Assembly: GCF_007991455.1 (NCBI RefSeq) | Contig: NZ_BJYJ01000027.1 | Span: 1 to 49,178, forward strand | DNA length: 49,178 nt | Reading direction: 5' to 3' | From: Chryseobacterium hagamense | Lineage (GTDB): Bacteria; Bacteroidota; Bacteroidia; Flavobacteriales; Weeksellaceae | Shown: positions 25,329-34,788 of the stretch, one piece after another | How the letters are laid out: each line of letters starts with the position of its first letter | Numbering within the stretch: the first letter of the stretch is position 1 | Position numbers and translations under genes: made by a program | Notes under the pieces: model-generated | Told to the model about the DNA's origin: nothing | The model's database searches: none | Seen by the model: only the letters and a program-made list of their open reading frames with translations

Positions 25329-28292
25329 TTACTTTTTAATCTGCTTTTTAACGTCCTTCGCTTCCGCCACGATCTCCGGGAAATCTTTATAATTCTCGAT
25401 GATCTGGTCGCAGGTATAACTGGCCTGGTAATTGTCTTTCAGGCCGATGTAGTTTTTCGCCATCAGCACCAGGGCTTTTGCCCCCCAGAATTCTTCGGAC
25501 GCATAATTGTTGGCCAGCTTAAAGATGGTTTCATTGGATGATTTGTACGCTTTGCCTTTATTCTGATAATAGGCTTTTGCATAAAGCGATTCCGCTGCTA
25601 CCGATGTATTGGAAGACTTCTCAAGCACCGCGTAAGCCGACTGTGCATCTTTATCTTTCCCTGAATTCATCAGGCTCCGGGCTTTGATGACCTTAGCCGT
25701 TTCAATTACCGCCGATGAGTTTTTGCTATTGGCAATCACGGCATCTGCCAGTTTTTCTGCCTGGTTGAAATTCTTTTCATCCGCGTAGATCTTCATCAGT
25801 TCTACGTTCGCATAGTTTTTAATGTTAATATCAGATGAACTGATAAGGTTTTCAAGATACTTTTTGGCTTCCTGCTTATCATCCTGAGCGATGTAGATCT
25901 GCGCCAGACGGGTCTGGGCATCATCCTGGTAATCGTTCGGGACCCCGGCTACCTCCTGCAGAACCAGCAGGGATTTTGTGGTATTCTTGGTCTGGTAATA
26001 GCTTTCCCCCAATTCGTATTTTGCCTGGTAAAGCCCTTCTCCGGTAGGATTCTGGGTTAAATATTTTTCATAGTAGGAAATGGCATTTTTGTAATCTTTC
26101 TTCGTGAAAAGCTGTTTGGCGGTAGACAGGTTGATCTCATCGATTTCCGAAGCATCGATATTCACGCCCGCATTCCGGGCAAAGGTTTCATAACCTGAAA
26201 CGTCCCCGTTTTTCGTAAAAATAGGTTTCGCTGCCTGAACAATTTTCTCTGCGTAAGCCGTATTCTTATACTGCTCTGCAAGCGATCTCAGTTCAGATAG
26301 TGCTTTATCGCTCTGGTTCTGGTCGATGTAATTCTGTGCCCTGTAGATGGACGCATTGGCAACCAGATCCTTATCGGAAGAAGTTTTGATGACTTTATTG
26401 AAATAGTCATTGGCATTGCTGAAATCGTCCTGTGCCGCATACGCCGTTCCGATTTCATACTGCGCATCGTCGTAATAATCCGAATCCGGATATCTGGACA
26501 ACAGGTTTTTCAGGTTGGTGATTTTTGCCTGGGTATCCCCTTTGAAACCTAAAGCCATTGCTTTCTGGTACAGGGTATAATCGGTGGCATCTTCATTTTT
26601 ATCGTAGATGGCAATTGCTTCATTCAGGTTGTTGTTGGCATAATTGATATCGGCCAGACGGAGTTCCGCATCATTCCTGAATTCAGGTTTCGGATTGGCT
26701 AAATACTGCCTGAAATACTTTTCGGCTTCATCGAATTTTTTAGACTTAAAATAAGCATAGCCGAGATCGTACGGCAGCTGCTGCTTTTCAGGGAAATTTT
26801 CGTTAAGCAGCTTTTCGTACCGGGCAATCGCCGAAGGATAATTTCCTTTCTGGTAATACACCTGCCCCAGCCAGTACAGTGCCCGGTTGTTGAATTCCTT
26901 ATTGATATTAAAACCTAAGCTTCTTAAGAGATACTGTTCCGCCTGGTCGTAATTGCCTTTATTGAATTCTTCCGTCCCCAGCAGGTAAGAGACCTCCTGA
27001 TCGATCTTGTTGATTTCCGGTGTGGAATTCTGCAGCCTGTCGATGGCATTCAGGGTTTCCTTGTAATTTCCGGAATATAAATAGGATTTGATAAGAAGCG
27101 ACTGCATTTCAGAAGCATTGGCTCCGTTCCTGTTTTCGTTGATATAATTCTGGATCACCGTCGAAGCACTTTCAAACGGATTCCCGATATCGTAACTCAG
27201 TTTGGCATACTGTTCATGGGCCAGCTTTTTTACATTCTTGTCATAATTCATCTGATAAGCCGAACGGAACGCCGATAAAGCTTCCTGTTTCTTCCCTACT
27301 GCCAGGTAAGCATTCCCCAGCTGGTAATAAGCATTCTGGGCCAGTGCCGAATTGCTGTTGAGCAACTGGTTGTAGTAAGAAACCGCTTCGTCATATTTTT
27401 TAAGCTGTGCAGCCACAAATCCCATCTCATAAAGATCATTCTCCGACGGGTTCTGCTGGACGCTCAGATAATCCTTCAGGTTCGGGTAAGCCGAAGGATA
27501 ATCATTCTTCATGAAATAACTTTCCCCGATGATCTTGTGGACTTCCGCTTTGTAAGCCTCCGAAATATCTTCGTTCAGGAGCGCCGTTCCTTCGGTAATG
27601 GCCTTATCGTAATCCTTGTCATTGTAGTACATCTGCACATAATAAGGACGGACCAGTTTCGAATATTTCGCTTCTTCCTTTACGGAATCGAAATACCGGA
27701 AAGCTTTATCATTCTGTCGGTTTGAATAATAGAGGTGGCCCAGCATATAAGCAATATCCCCTCTTTGCGACTGGTCTGCCGTTTTGTAGACTTCCTCCAG
27801 GGCATCGGTCGCCCCCTTGGAATCGCCCATCATAAATTTGGCATACCCCAGTTTCAGGATGTACTGGGTATTTTCTTCTTTTGAAAGCTGGTACTGGTTG
27901 ACCATTTTCAGGGTTTCCAATGCCTTTTCGAAATCTTTTTTAGCCAGATAGTAATCCGCCAGCGGTAAGCTTGCCTGGGCAAAATAAGCTGAATTCGGGT
28001 ATTCTTTCATAAAAGCGGCCAGTCCCTCTTCCGAATGGTTTTTCTGCAGGATCACGCCGATCACATTGTCAAAAAACTGCGCCGCCTCCTTTCTGGAACG
28101 CGAAAGATGCTCGTTGTAAAAATACTGTCGGGCATATTCGTACTGGGAAGCGTTGTATATTTTGGTCTGGTAAAGGTTTTCAGCTAAATTGAACCGGTAA
28201 TTGTCTTTTTGGGTAAAGTACTGAGACTGTTGCGCATCGGAGACCCCGAAATACATGACAGCAGCCGCTAAAAGTATTTTTTTAGATTTCAT
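25329..28292 (-). CDS. Large exported tetratricopeptide-repeat protein
   Basis: The 987-residue protein has a signal peptide (MKSKKILLAAAVMYFGVSDAQ) and then more than 20 TPR-like helical hairpins across its length, for example QLGNAYLAVGKKQEALSAF and LGYAYFKSKKFDEAEKYF, spaced about 35 residues apart. There is no catalytic motif. TPR arrays are scaffolds for protein assembly, here in the periplasm. It is followed at 88 bp by the barrel gene, whose promoter region holds only short T/A-rich repeats, so the pair is probably one operon. Confidence 0.88.
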   Translation of the reverse strand: MKSKKILLAAAVMYFGVSDAQQSQYFTQKDNYRFNLAENLYQTKIYNASQYEYARQYFYNEHLSRSRKEAAQFFDNVIGVILQKNHSEEGLAAFMKEYPNSAYFAQASLPLADYYLAKKDFEKALETLKMVNQYQLSKEENTQYILKLGYAKFMMGDSKGATDALEEVYKTADQSQRGDIAYMLGHLYYSNRQNDKAFRYFDSVKEEAKYSKLVRPYYVQMYYNDKDYDKAITEGTALLNEDISEAYKAEVHKIIGESYFMKNDYPSAYPNLKDYLSVQQNPSENDLYEMGFVAAQLKKYDEAVSYYNQLLNSNSALAQNAYYQLGNAYLAVGKKQEALSAFRSAYQMNYDKNVKKLAHEQYAKLSYDIGNPFESASTVIQNYINENRNGANASEMQSLLIKSYLYSGNYKETLNAIDRLQNSTPEINKIDQEVSYLLGTEEFNKGNYDQAEQYLLRSLGFNINKEFNNRALYWLGQVYYQKGNYPSAIARYEKLLNENFPEKQQLPYDLGYAYFKSKKFDEAEKYFRQYLANPKPEFRNDAELRLADINYANNNLNEAIAIYDKNEDATDYTLYQKAMALGFKGDTQAKITNLKNLLSRYPDSDYYDDAQYEIGTAYAAQDDFSNANDYFNKVIKTSSDKDLVANASIYRAQNYIDQNQSDKALSELRSLAEQYKNTAYAEKIVQAAKPIFTKNGDVSGYETFARNAGVNIDASEIDEINLSTAKQLFTKKDYKNAISYYEKYLTQNPTGEGLYQAKYELGESYYQTKNTTKSLLVLQEVAGVPNDYQDDAQTRLAQIYIAQDDKQEAKKYLENLISSSDINIKNYANVELMKIYADEKNFNQAEKLADAVIANSKNSSAVIETAKVIKARSLMNSGKDKDAQSAYAVLEKSSNTSVAAESLYAKAYYQNKGKAYKSSNETIFKLANNYASEEFWGAKALVLMAKNYIGLKDNYQASYTCDQIIENYKDFPEIVAEAKDVKKQIKK

Positions 28293-28508
28293 TAATTTTA
28301 AATTTTAACATGGAAAAGCCTGATGTTCAGGTTCAAATATTTAAAATTACGGGAATTTTTATCCACAATTTATCAACGAAAATATTGAAAAGAAATTGTA
28401 TAAACAAGCCTTTTAACACATTGTTAATAACTGTATATTTTTTTAAGACTTCTTAACTTTTTGGGGAAAGAAACCTTAAGAAAATAAAAATTATTTCCGG
28501 GAAATAAT

Positions 28509-28516
28509 TACATTTG
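28509..28516 (+). promoter_or_regulatory. Candidate -7 box (TACATTTG) of the permease gene
   Basis: Exact TAnnTTTG match 28 bases before the ATG at 28544. No TTG at the -33 distance was seen, so only half the promoter is supported. Confidence 0.45.
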
Positions 28517-28543
28517 CTTTTCTTGAATCAAATATAGAATTGA

Positions 28544-30214
28544 ATGAATCAACTTTTTAGAAGGAAAAACTATTCAGAAACCGATACATCCACGCATTTG
28601 CTGAGGGTGCTGGGCGTCTGGGACATCGTATTTTTTGGTATTGCGGCAATTATAGGGGCAGGAAGTTTCAGCAGCTTGGGAGAAGCCGTGTTCAGAGGAG
28701 GTCCCGGCGTGATCCTGCTATATTTGATCTGTGGTTTTGCCTGCGGGTTTACGGCCCTTTGTTACGCTGAATTTGCGAGCAGGATCCCGACGGCAGGTTC
28801 TGCCTATACGTATGCCTATGCCAGCTTCGGGGAACTCATTGCCTGGATTATCGGCTGGGCCCTGATCATGGAATATTCTTTCGGAAATATTTACGTAGCC
28901 TTTTCCTGGTCCGATTATTTTACCAGCTTCCTCCACCGCCTGGGCATGCATATCCCGGATTACCTGACCTGCAGCTACACTGAAGCGAAAAAAGCCTTTA
29001 TGAATGGTTCCGAAAATAAAGAACTGATCAATGCATGGACAAATGCCCCACTGATCGGGAGCCTCAAATTCATTGTGGATATTCCGGCTCTGGTAATCAA
29101 CGGACTGATTACCTGGCTGTGTTATATAGGGGTGAAAGAAAGCAAGAATTTCAACAATGTGCTGGTGATCCTTAAACTGGCCGTGATTATTCTGGTGATC
29201 CTGGTGGGATTCGCTTATATCAATACCGATAACTGGACCCCGGTAAATCCGGAAACCCACGTTTCATCGTTCATGCCAAATGGTTTTGCAGGCGTGATGA
29301 GTGCAGTTTCCGGCGTATTCTTTGCTTATATCGGCTTTGATGCACTGAGCGTGCTTTCGGAAGAAACCAAAGATCCACAGAAAACACTGCCGAAAGGAAT
29401 GATCATTTCCCTGGTACTGTGTACCGTTATTTATATTGCCCTCACCCTGGTACTGACCGGAATGGTGGATTACCGAAAATTCGACGGGGTTGGAGATCCG
29501 CTTTCCTTTATTTTTGAAAAATCAAACACCAATGTCGCCTGGATGGAGCTGGTGGTCTCTTTTGTCGCCATTGTCGCCATTACTACGGTTCTCCTGGTTT
29601 TCCAGATGGGGCAGCCGAGAATCTGGTATGCCATGAGCCGCGACGGACTGATGCCACAGAAATTCCAGGATGTGCATCCGAAATATAAGACCCCGGCTTT
29701 CGCTACGGTGGTTACCGGAATTGTAGTAGGGATTCCGATCCTGTTTACCGATAAAAGCTTCATTCTGGACTTTACGAGCATCGGGACGATTTTCGCCTTC
29801 GTGCTGGTCTGTGCAGGGGTTCTGATGCTGCCGCCCAAAGAAAAGATCAAAGGCCGGTTTCATCTTCCCTACATCAACGGTAAATTGATTTTCCCCATGA
29901 TCTTCATCGGAGGACTCGTCTTCTTCTACTTCTGGCAGCCTGATTTCTTCCATACGCTGATGGACTGGAAAGATCCGAAAGAAGGTGAATTCAGGGCTTC
30001 TATTTTCTTTTTTATCCTGATCAACATCGTTCTGTCTGCCGTGGCATTCATTAAAAACCTGTCACTGATCCCTCTGATCGGGTTAAGCTCATGCCTCTAT
30101 CTTTTAACGGGAATGAGCCATGACAACTGGTTCTGGTTTGGACTGTGGTTTGCAGTAGGTCTGGTAATCTATTTCTGCTACGGATACCGGAACAGCAAGC
30201 TGAGAAATGCTTAA
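28544..30214 (+). CDS. APC-family amino acid permease
   Basis: The 556-residue protein has about 12-14 helices. It carries the APC signature in helix 1 (FFGIAAIIGAGSFSSLGEAV), helix 2-3 (CYAEFASRIPTAGSAYTYAYASFGE) and FFAYIGFDALSVLSEETKDPQKTLPKG. The extended C-terminus with extra helices resembles the cationic amino acid transporter subgroup. It imports amino acids across the inner membrane; the substrate is not deduced. An interrupted lipoprotein gene begins 5 bp after its stop, probably in the same transcript. Confidence 0.9.
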   Translation: MNQLFRRKNYSETDTSTHLLRVLGVWDIVFFGIAAIIGAGSFSSLGEAVFRGGPGVILLYLICGFACGFTALCYAEFASRIPTAGSAYTYAYASFGELIAWIIGWALIMEYSFGNIYVAFSWSDYFTSFLHRLGMHIPDYLTCSYTEAKKAFMNGSENKELINAWTNAPLIGSLKFIVDIPALVINGLITWLCYIGVKESKNFNNVLVILKLAVIILVILVGFAYINTDNWTPVNPETHVSSFMPNGFAGVMSAVSGVFFAYIGFDALSVLSEETKDPQKTLPKGMIISLVLCTVIYIALTLVLTGMVDYRKFDGVGDPLSFIFEKSNTNVAWMELVVSFVAIVAITTVLLVFQMGQPRIWYAMSRDGLMPQKFQDVHPKYKTPAFATVVTGIVVGIPILFTDKSFILDFTSIGTIFAFVLVCAGVLMLPPKEKIKGRFHLPYINGKLIFPMIFIGGLVFFYFWQPDFFHTLMDWKDPKEGEFRASIFFFILINIVLSAVAFIKNLSLIPLIGLSSCLYLLTGMSHDNWFWFGLWFAVGLVIYFCYGYRNSKLRNA

Positions 30215-30219
30215 TTTCA

Positions 30220-30810
30220 ATGAAATACCTCTGGCTTTGCCTGCTGCTGTTTTTAATCAGTTGTAAGAAAACGGATGGACTTATTTCCGAAAGTAATCCT
30301 ACAGGAAAAAAATTGGAGTATAAGGAGTTTTTAGAAACCATTGGTAAGAAAGATAGAAGACAAAAGAGCACTTATCTTTTCAGATTTATCAATAACGATG
30401 TTCCTCAATACTGGCATGGCACAACCTGGTCATTTGCAGGAACATCACGGTAACCCCGGAAAGGAAGCATAGCCTGCAGCTATTTTGTAACCAATACGCT
30501 GTCCGATTACGGTTTTGGCCTCAACCGGACATTTCTTGCCCAGCAAGCGTCTTCGGTGATGATTACAAAGCTGTGTACGGACATTCGGTATTTTACCAAA
30601 AGACAGGATCTGGAAAAATATATTTTAGGAAAAAAGAAAAATCAGGTATATATTGTCGGGCTGGATTTCCATACCCGCCAAAATAAGGACACTTATTTTA
30701 TTCATTCCAATTACATCCACAATGAAGGGGTAATTAAGGAGCCGACTAAAAATTCAAAGGCATTGAATGCTTCTAAGACGTTTATGATTGGAACTTTAAA
30801 TTACAGATAA
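30220..30810 (+). pseudogene. Lipoprotein gene interrupted by an in-frame TAA
   Basis: From ATG 30220 the frame encodes a lipoprotein leader (MKYLWLCLLLFLISC) and runs to TAA at 30451-30453. The same frame then continues without another stop to 30810. The parts join as ...WHGTTWSFAGTSR, stop, PRKGSIACSYFVTNTL..., then a segment with VYIVGLDFHTRQ and YFIHSNY. The Cys in IACSYFVTNTL and the later His resemble the active site of NlpC/P60-like cysteine peptidases; that is inference. One nonsense change explains the break. The upstream product would be a 77-residue lipoprotein. Confidence 0.75.
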
Positions 30811-30812
30811 TC

Positions 30813-31148
30813 ATGGCTGAAAGAATAAAAACATTTAAGGAATTTTATCAGTTTTATTTAACTGAGCATAGTAAAACAGGAACCCGGGTGCTGCATTTTA
30901 TCGGAACCCTGCTGGTCTTTTTTGTGATCGGATATGTGATTGTCTCAGGAAAAGAACGCTTCCTCTGGTATGTGCCGATCTTCGGCTACGGATTTGCCTG
31001 GTTCAGCCATGCGGTTGTTGAAAAGAACAAACCCGCCACTTTCAGATATCCGCTATGGTCGCTGATTTCGGATTTCCGCCTGTTCTTTGAGCTGCTGATC
31101 GGGAAACAGAAATTCCGGGGAATTACAACACCTAAAGATTCTGAGTAA
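30813..31148 (+). CDS. DUF962 / Mpo1-like protein
   Basis: The 111-residue protein has two to three hydrophobic segments and the family motifs: FYLTEHSKTGTRVLHFIGT, GYGFAWFSHAVVEKNKPATF and YPLWSLISDFRLF. Yeast Mpo1 is an iron-dependent dioxygenase that removes one carbon from 2-hydroxy fatty acids, using His residues in these motifs. Bacterial members are often annotated only as DUF962. Start ATG is 2 bp after the stop of the broken lipoprotein gene, so it sits in the permease transcript. Confidence 0.88.
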   Translation: MAERIKTFKEFYQFYLTEHSKTGTRVLHFIGTLLVFFVIGYVIVSGKERFLWYVPIFGYGFAWFSHAVVEKNKPATFRYPLWSLISDFRLFFELLIGKQKFRGITTPKDSE

Positions 31149-31151
31149 ATC

Positions 31152-31235
31152 ATTGGCAGGAAGATGGGTGCTGGAAGATGGAAGTTTCCTTTTGTCAAAA
31201 TTGATTACCAGGTGTCTACTGATCCATCATTAAAT
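31152..31235 (+). repeat. Truncated repeat copy next to a full one
   Basis: GCAGGAAGATGGGTGCTGG, then GGAAGTTTCCTTTTGTCAAAA, resemble the GC-rich end of the AACGTGAAYYCGA repeat. The terminal AACGTGAA is missing. A full copy begins at once after it. Confidence 0.5.
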
Positions 31236-31539
31236 AACGTAAACTCGAAGAAGAAACGGAGTTAGCAGGCTGGAAGAGGGATGACGGATGCCGGAAGTCT
31301 CTCCTGTTAAAAATAGATTCGGAGGTCTTGATCATCAAACTAAGCTGTATCAGGAGAAATTTTATTAAATACCGAATAACAGCCTAAAAACAAGGTCTGA
31401 TTTATATTGTTTTAAAATCCTGAAGGGACGGCTTATTACCTCGAGGAATTCTGTTCATCATCCTGACCGGATCAGCCTTAATTTATTTTTGAATTGAATA
31501 AATGTCTGAATATGGTATTAAAATGGCCGAATTCACGTT
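31236..31539 (+). repeat. 304-bp copy of the AACGTGAAYYCGA repeat with both ends
   Basis: The left end is AACGTAAACTCGAAGAAG and the right end CCGAATTCACGTT, flanked on both sides by AAAT. It contains GGCTGGAAGAGGG and ATGCCGGAAGTCTCTCC near the left and TCTGAATATGGTATT near the right. It lies between the DUF962 gene and the convergent DUF3857 gene. No coding frame is supported. Confidence 0.75.
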
Positions 31540-31568
31540 AAATAATATTGAATTTTAAATTAACCAAT

Positions 31569-31612
31569 AAAAAGTTTCGGCGGGTTTGCCTGCAAACCCG
31601 CCGAAACTTTTT
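31569..31612. terminator. Bidirectional terminator, 21-bp perfect stem
   Basis: AAAAAGTTTCGGCGGGTTTGC (31569-31589) is followed by CT and its exact complement (31592-31612). The stem is flanked by A and T runs, so it can stop both the DUF962 transcript and the convergent DUF3857 transcript. Confidence 0.9.
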
Positions 31613-31699
31613 ATTAAATATCCATGATCATTTACCAATCCTCATTAATATTAAAATATTTCCCTTTCTATAATCATTAGCTAAATTTAGATTCTCCCA

Positions 31700-31732
31700 T
31701 CATCCCGCTTCCAGCTTCCGCCATCCAGCCTG
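31700..31732 (-). repeat. Short GC-rich fragment of the repeat family
   Basis: CATCCCGCTTCCAGCTTCC then GCCATCCAGCCTG is the reverse of the GGCTGGA/GGAAG core of the family. It lies just past the DUF3857 stop. Confidence 0.4.
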
Positions 31733-31735
31733 TTG

Positions 31736-33757
31736 TTATTTAAACTTCATCTTAAAACTGTACTTCAGCATATTCATGAATCCGGGTTCGATGATATCGA
31801 TACCCAGTCCGAAATTGCTGTCGGCAATCGTATGATGGTCGGCCCTGAACTTCTCGAATGCCTCCTGCGGGATTTCCAGATTGACCAGTGGCTTACATTC
31901 AATATTCACCGTTGCTCCGTTTTTAGTCACTTTCTTACGGCTTGAAAAATCAAAGTACGGATTATGTATGGTGCTTTCCTGGGTGGTATATTTCTCTTCG
32001 GTATCGATTTTCTGATCCGTATAAAGGTTGATCTCATACTTTTCGCTGTCGAAATTATGCCAGAAGGGAAGATCTTTGTGAATAAAATCCCTCGCACCGG
32101 ATTTTATGACATTCCGGTCAAAATACATCAGGAAGCGGTTTCCTTTCGGATCGGTGTAATACGGATTATGGACGGAGGCCTTATACTGTACTGTAAATTC
32201 ATTTAATTTCCTGTCGTCGCTTACCATTTCAATAGCTGCATCCGTAAAGATATTCCGGACGTCGGTGCCGTTGCGGTCGCCGGAGTAATTCAGGCTGTAG
32301 AACAGGAAATTGTTCCAGCTGTCGATGACCTCCCGCTTATTGGTATTTTTGAAATACCGCCTCATCGCGTTGGCCCTGTTGCCTTTATAAGTCGTGGTAA
32401 GAACCAGTTTCCCGGTTTTATCCTGTACGTTGAAATCCACTTTTTCATCGATGCAGAAATACGGATATCGGTAAGGCTTTCTCTGTTTCAGTTCCTGGTC
32501 AGGCTTTACTTCAAGGTAATGCATAAAGTAGATAAACCCGCGGTTTTCCAGCAGCCCGAACTCATCCCGTACCGTTGCGTCAATGAAATATTCTTCCCCT
32601 TTATGGTTAATCTTTACAATCGCGTGGTTGAAGGTCAGCAGTGACGGCAGATAATATTTGATATAAAAATCAGTATGAAAGTTGACCAGCACGATAGAGG
32701 AATCCACGCCGATGTAATCCAGGATCACTTTCAGCAGAACGGATTTGGCCTTACAGTCGCCCTGCTTGTTTTCATAGGTAACAGCCGGTTCCTGCGGCTT
32801 ATGGCCGTTCATTTCATTAGCATTGAAAATGTAGTAAATGTTATTCTGTACGTATTCAATGGCAAACCGGATCTTTTCCTCCTGATCTGTTATGGCATCC
32901 AGCTTTTCTACGACATTAGGCGCAAAATCCTGCAAAGAGGCCTGACCGGATATTTCGCCGTAAATCGGCGCTATGTAGTTGGAAAGCTCTTTCCAGCTGC
33001 TGTCCGTTGCAAAGTCGATGTACGGAAAGATCTCGCGGCTGGCGTCGACGGGATTGATGTAGTTTTCCAGTTTAAAGACAAATGCTTCCCCTTTATTCAG
33101 GTAATGAATTTCCGGATCCAGCACGTTCCCCGCTTCATCACGGAAGAATGTTTTTTTACAGGCAATCCTCTGTTGGCGGTCGTTGATAAAGGTAAAGGTA
33201 TAGTTTCCGTAAGCCCAATAGCTATCCGGACTTACCCAGACGTATTTTGCAAATTCCTTTCGTAGGAAATCACGCTCGGTAAACTCCTTCACCCTGGAAT
33301 CTTCCATGATCAGGATATCGTTAAGCCGGAGGTCTTTTATGGTGATGTTGATTTTTTTGTTGCTGCTCAGGATTCCGCCGCTGCTTTGGCTCTCACTGTC
33401 GAGGACCTTAATTTTGGTGTCGGGGATCTTATCAATCAGAACTCCGTCCCGCACTACGCTGATGCGGTGGATATGGTAGATTTCATTTTCTTCCACGATG
33501 ATATCGGAGACGGATGCCCTTTCCAGATTAGCCGGCTCATTGAGGGTATAGGCCATGCAGACATACTCACTGTTTTCGGTATTGTCGGAGCGGTATTTTT
33601 TATCTAAAAAGTAGCAGAAATCTTTTCCCTGATCAATCTGGTGTTTGGCAAACTCAGACTCCCTGATCCGTTCCAGAAGTTCGTGATCCTCTATATTTCC
33701 TGCCCATGCTTCCGTTTTTCCGATCCTGTAATTTTCAATTTCAAGTTGATTATCCAT
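31736..33757 (-). CDS. DUF3857 / transglutaminase-core protein, non-exported
   Basis: The 673-residue protein has an N-terminal DUF3857 beta-sandwich (about 60-250) and a transglutaminase-like core with the triad Cys335 (KQGDCKAKSVLL), His378 (TFNHAIVKI) and Asp393 (EEYFIDATV). The C-terminal part (about 420-670) is beta-rich. Such proteins are common in Bacteroidota and their substrates are unknown. Most have a signal peptide, but none is visible from the ATG at 33757 or the 16-residue longer frame, so a cytoplasmic location is likely. Confidence 0.85.
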   Translation of the reverse strand: MDNQLEIENYRIGKTEAWAGNIEDHELLERIRESEFAKHQIDQGKDFCYFLDKKYRSDNTENSEYVCMAYTLNEPANLERASVSDIIVEENEIYHIHRISVVRDGVLIDKIPDTKIKVLDSESQSSGGILSSNKKINITIKDLRLNDILIMEDSRVKEFTERDFLRKEFAKYVWVSPDSYWAYGNYTFTFINDRQQRIACKKTFFRDEAGNVLDPEIHYLNKGEAFVFKLENYINPVDASREIFPYIDFATDSSWKELSNYIAPIYGEISGQASLQDFAPNVVEKLDAITDQEEKIRFAIEYVQNNIYYIFNANEMNGHKPQEPAVTYENKQGDCKAKSVLLKVILDYIGVDSSIVLVNFHTDFYIKYYLPSLLTFNHAIVKINHKGEEYFIDATVRDEFGLLENRGFIYFMHYLEVKPDQELKQRKPYRYPYFCIDEKVDFNVQDKTGKLVLTTTYKGNRANAMRRYFKNTNKREVIDSWNNFLFYSLNYSGDRNGTDVRNIFTDAAIEMVSDDRKLNEFTVQYKASVHNPYYTDPKGNRFLMYFDRNVIKSGARDFIHKDLPFWHNFDSEKYEINLYTDQKIDTEEKYTTQESTIHNPYFDFSSRKKVTKNGATVNIECKPLVNLEIPQEAFEKFRADHHTIADSNFGLGIDIIEPGFMNMLKYSFKMKFK

Positions 33758-33865
33758 ATTCTTATTGCTGATTGTACAATTTGGTTTTTTAAAAAGAAAA
33801 ATCAAATTAGGGATTTAATGGTAAAAAAACAAGAGTAAAAAATTGAAGAAATTTCCTTAACGGTT

Positions 33866-33967
33866 TGGATGCCGGATGCGGGAAGTTTTTCTCTTGCGAT
33901 CTAATACTAACAGGAATTTAATTGTCAAACCGTATTGTTTGCTATTCCGTTTTAACGAACCTTATTT
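33866..33967 (+). repeat. Partial repeat copy (GC-rich end)
   Basis: GGATGCCGGATGCGGGAAG then TTTTTCTCTTGCGATC matches the GC-rich part of the family (GGATGCCGGATGCCGG, TTTCTCTTGTCAAA). The terminal motif is lacking. The split full copy starts at 33968. Confidence 0.5.
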
Positions 33968-34545
33968 AACGTGAATTCGACCGTATTGACATCATATTCA
34001 ATCGATTATTTAGAGCCTGTTTAAATTTACCTTTTATATTTTAACATTAAGAATTTAAGGCATTTTAGCTTAAAAAATCAATATGTCGGTTGCCCGGCAA
34101 TATTCAATTAAGTCAATTGAAATCATCGTATTAAAGTGAAGAATAAACAAAGTTTATTTAATTCAGAAAATTAAGAGAAATGACGGAAAGTTTGATGAAT
34201 TAAAATTTTAAACAGGCTCTTAAATCAAACATAAAAATTAGAATGATTCAGTCGGGATTTTGGATACCACTCATCCTGGCAGAACCAATAAACGGTTTAC
34301 GCTTCTGACAGGCTTTATCCTATCCTTTACCAAGCCGTCGCTTCAGACTTTAATACGGTATTGATTCGTCTCTGATTGAAAATAACCAGAACCGGTTATT
34401 AGGATTAAATAAAAACTCCTCTGATAAAGTGGTAACCTCAATTTGATGATCAGGACCTTTGATCCTTTATTTGACAAGAGAAACTTCCGGCATCCGGCAT
34501 CCCTCTTCCAGCCGCTTAATCCATGTTCTTCTTCGGGTTCACGTT
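33968..34545 (-). repeat. Full repeat copy split by a nested 207-bp element
   Basis: The ends are AACGTGAATTCGACC and, on the other strand, AACGTGAACCCGAAG. Without the insert at 34013-34219 and one TTA it is 368 bp, against 372 bp for the copy at 13907-14278. The two copies match from end to end, for example CCGTATTGACATCATATTCA near the left and CAGCCGCTT near the right. Confidence 0.85.
34013..34219. mobile_element. 207-bp MITE-like element with 13-bp perfect inverted ends and TTA duplication
   Basis: The left end GAGCCTGTTTAAA and right end TTTAAACAGGCTC are exact inverted repeats. TTA occurs on both sides (34010-34012 and 34220-34222) and only once at the matching place in the intact copy. 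An internal AATAAACAAAGTTTATT hairpin is present near the right end. No transposase is encoded, so it would move by help in trans. GAG-starting ends with a 3-bp TNA duplication recall the IS1031 group of the IS5 family; this assignment is from memory. Confidence 0.85.
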
Positions 34546-34655
34546 ATTAAAATACATATACATTCTCTTTTCTCTCCTACTTAATTTAACCCATTAAAAA
34601 TAAATTAATTGAATCAAATCCCATGATTTGCTAAAGAATCATCTCTTTACAAAAA

Positions 34656-34681
34656 ATCCTTTCCGGCATGCCGGAAAGGAT
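34656..34681 (-). terminator. Perfect 26-bp palindrome with T run, terminator of the SPFH gene
   Basis: ATCCTTTCCGGCA and its exact complement meet without a spacer. On the minus strand it is followed by TTTTTTG. It lies about 110 bases after the SPFH stop at 34789. Confidence 0.75.
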
Positions 34682-34788
34682 CAGTTCGTTCTTTAAAAAC
34701 AATCATTTCCCTATTGTTTTATGGGATATCATTCTTTTTTATCATAATCATCCGATGATCTCCAAGTCGGTTTTATCACCGAAGCAAT

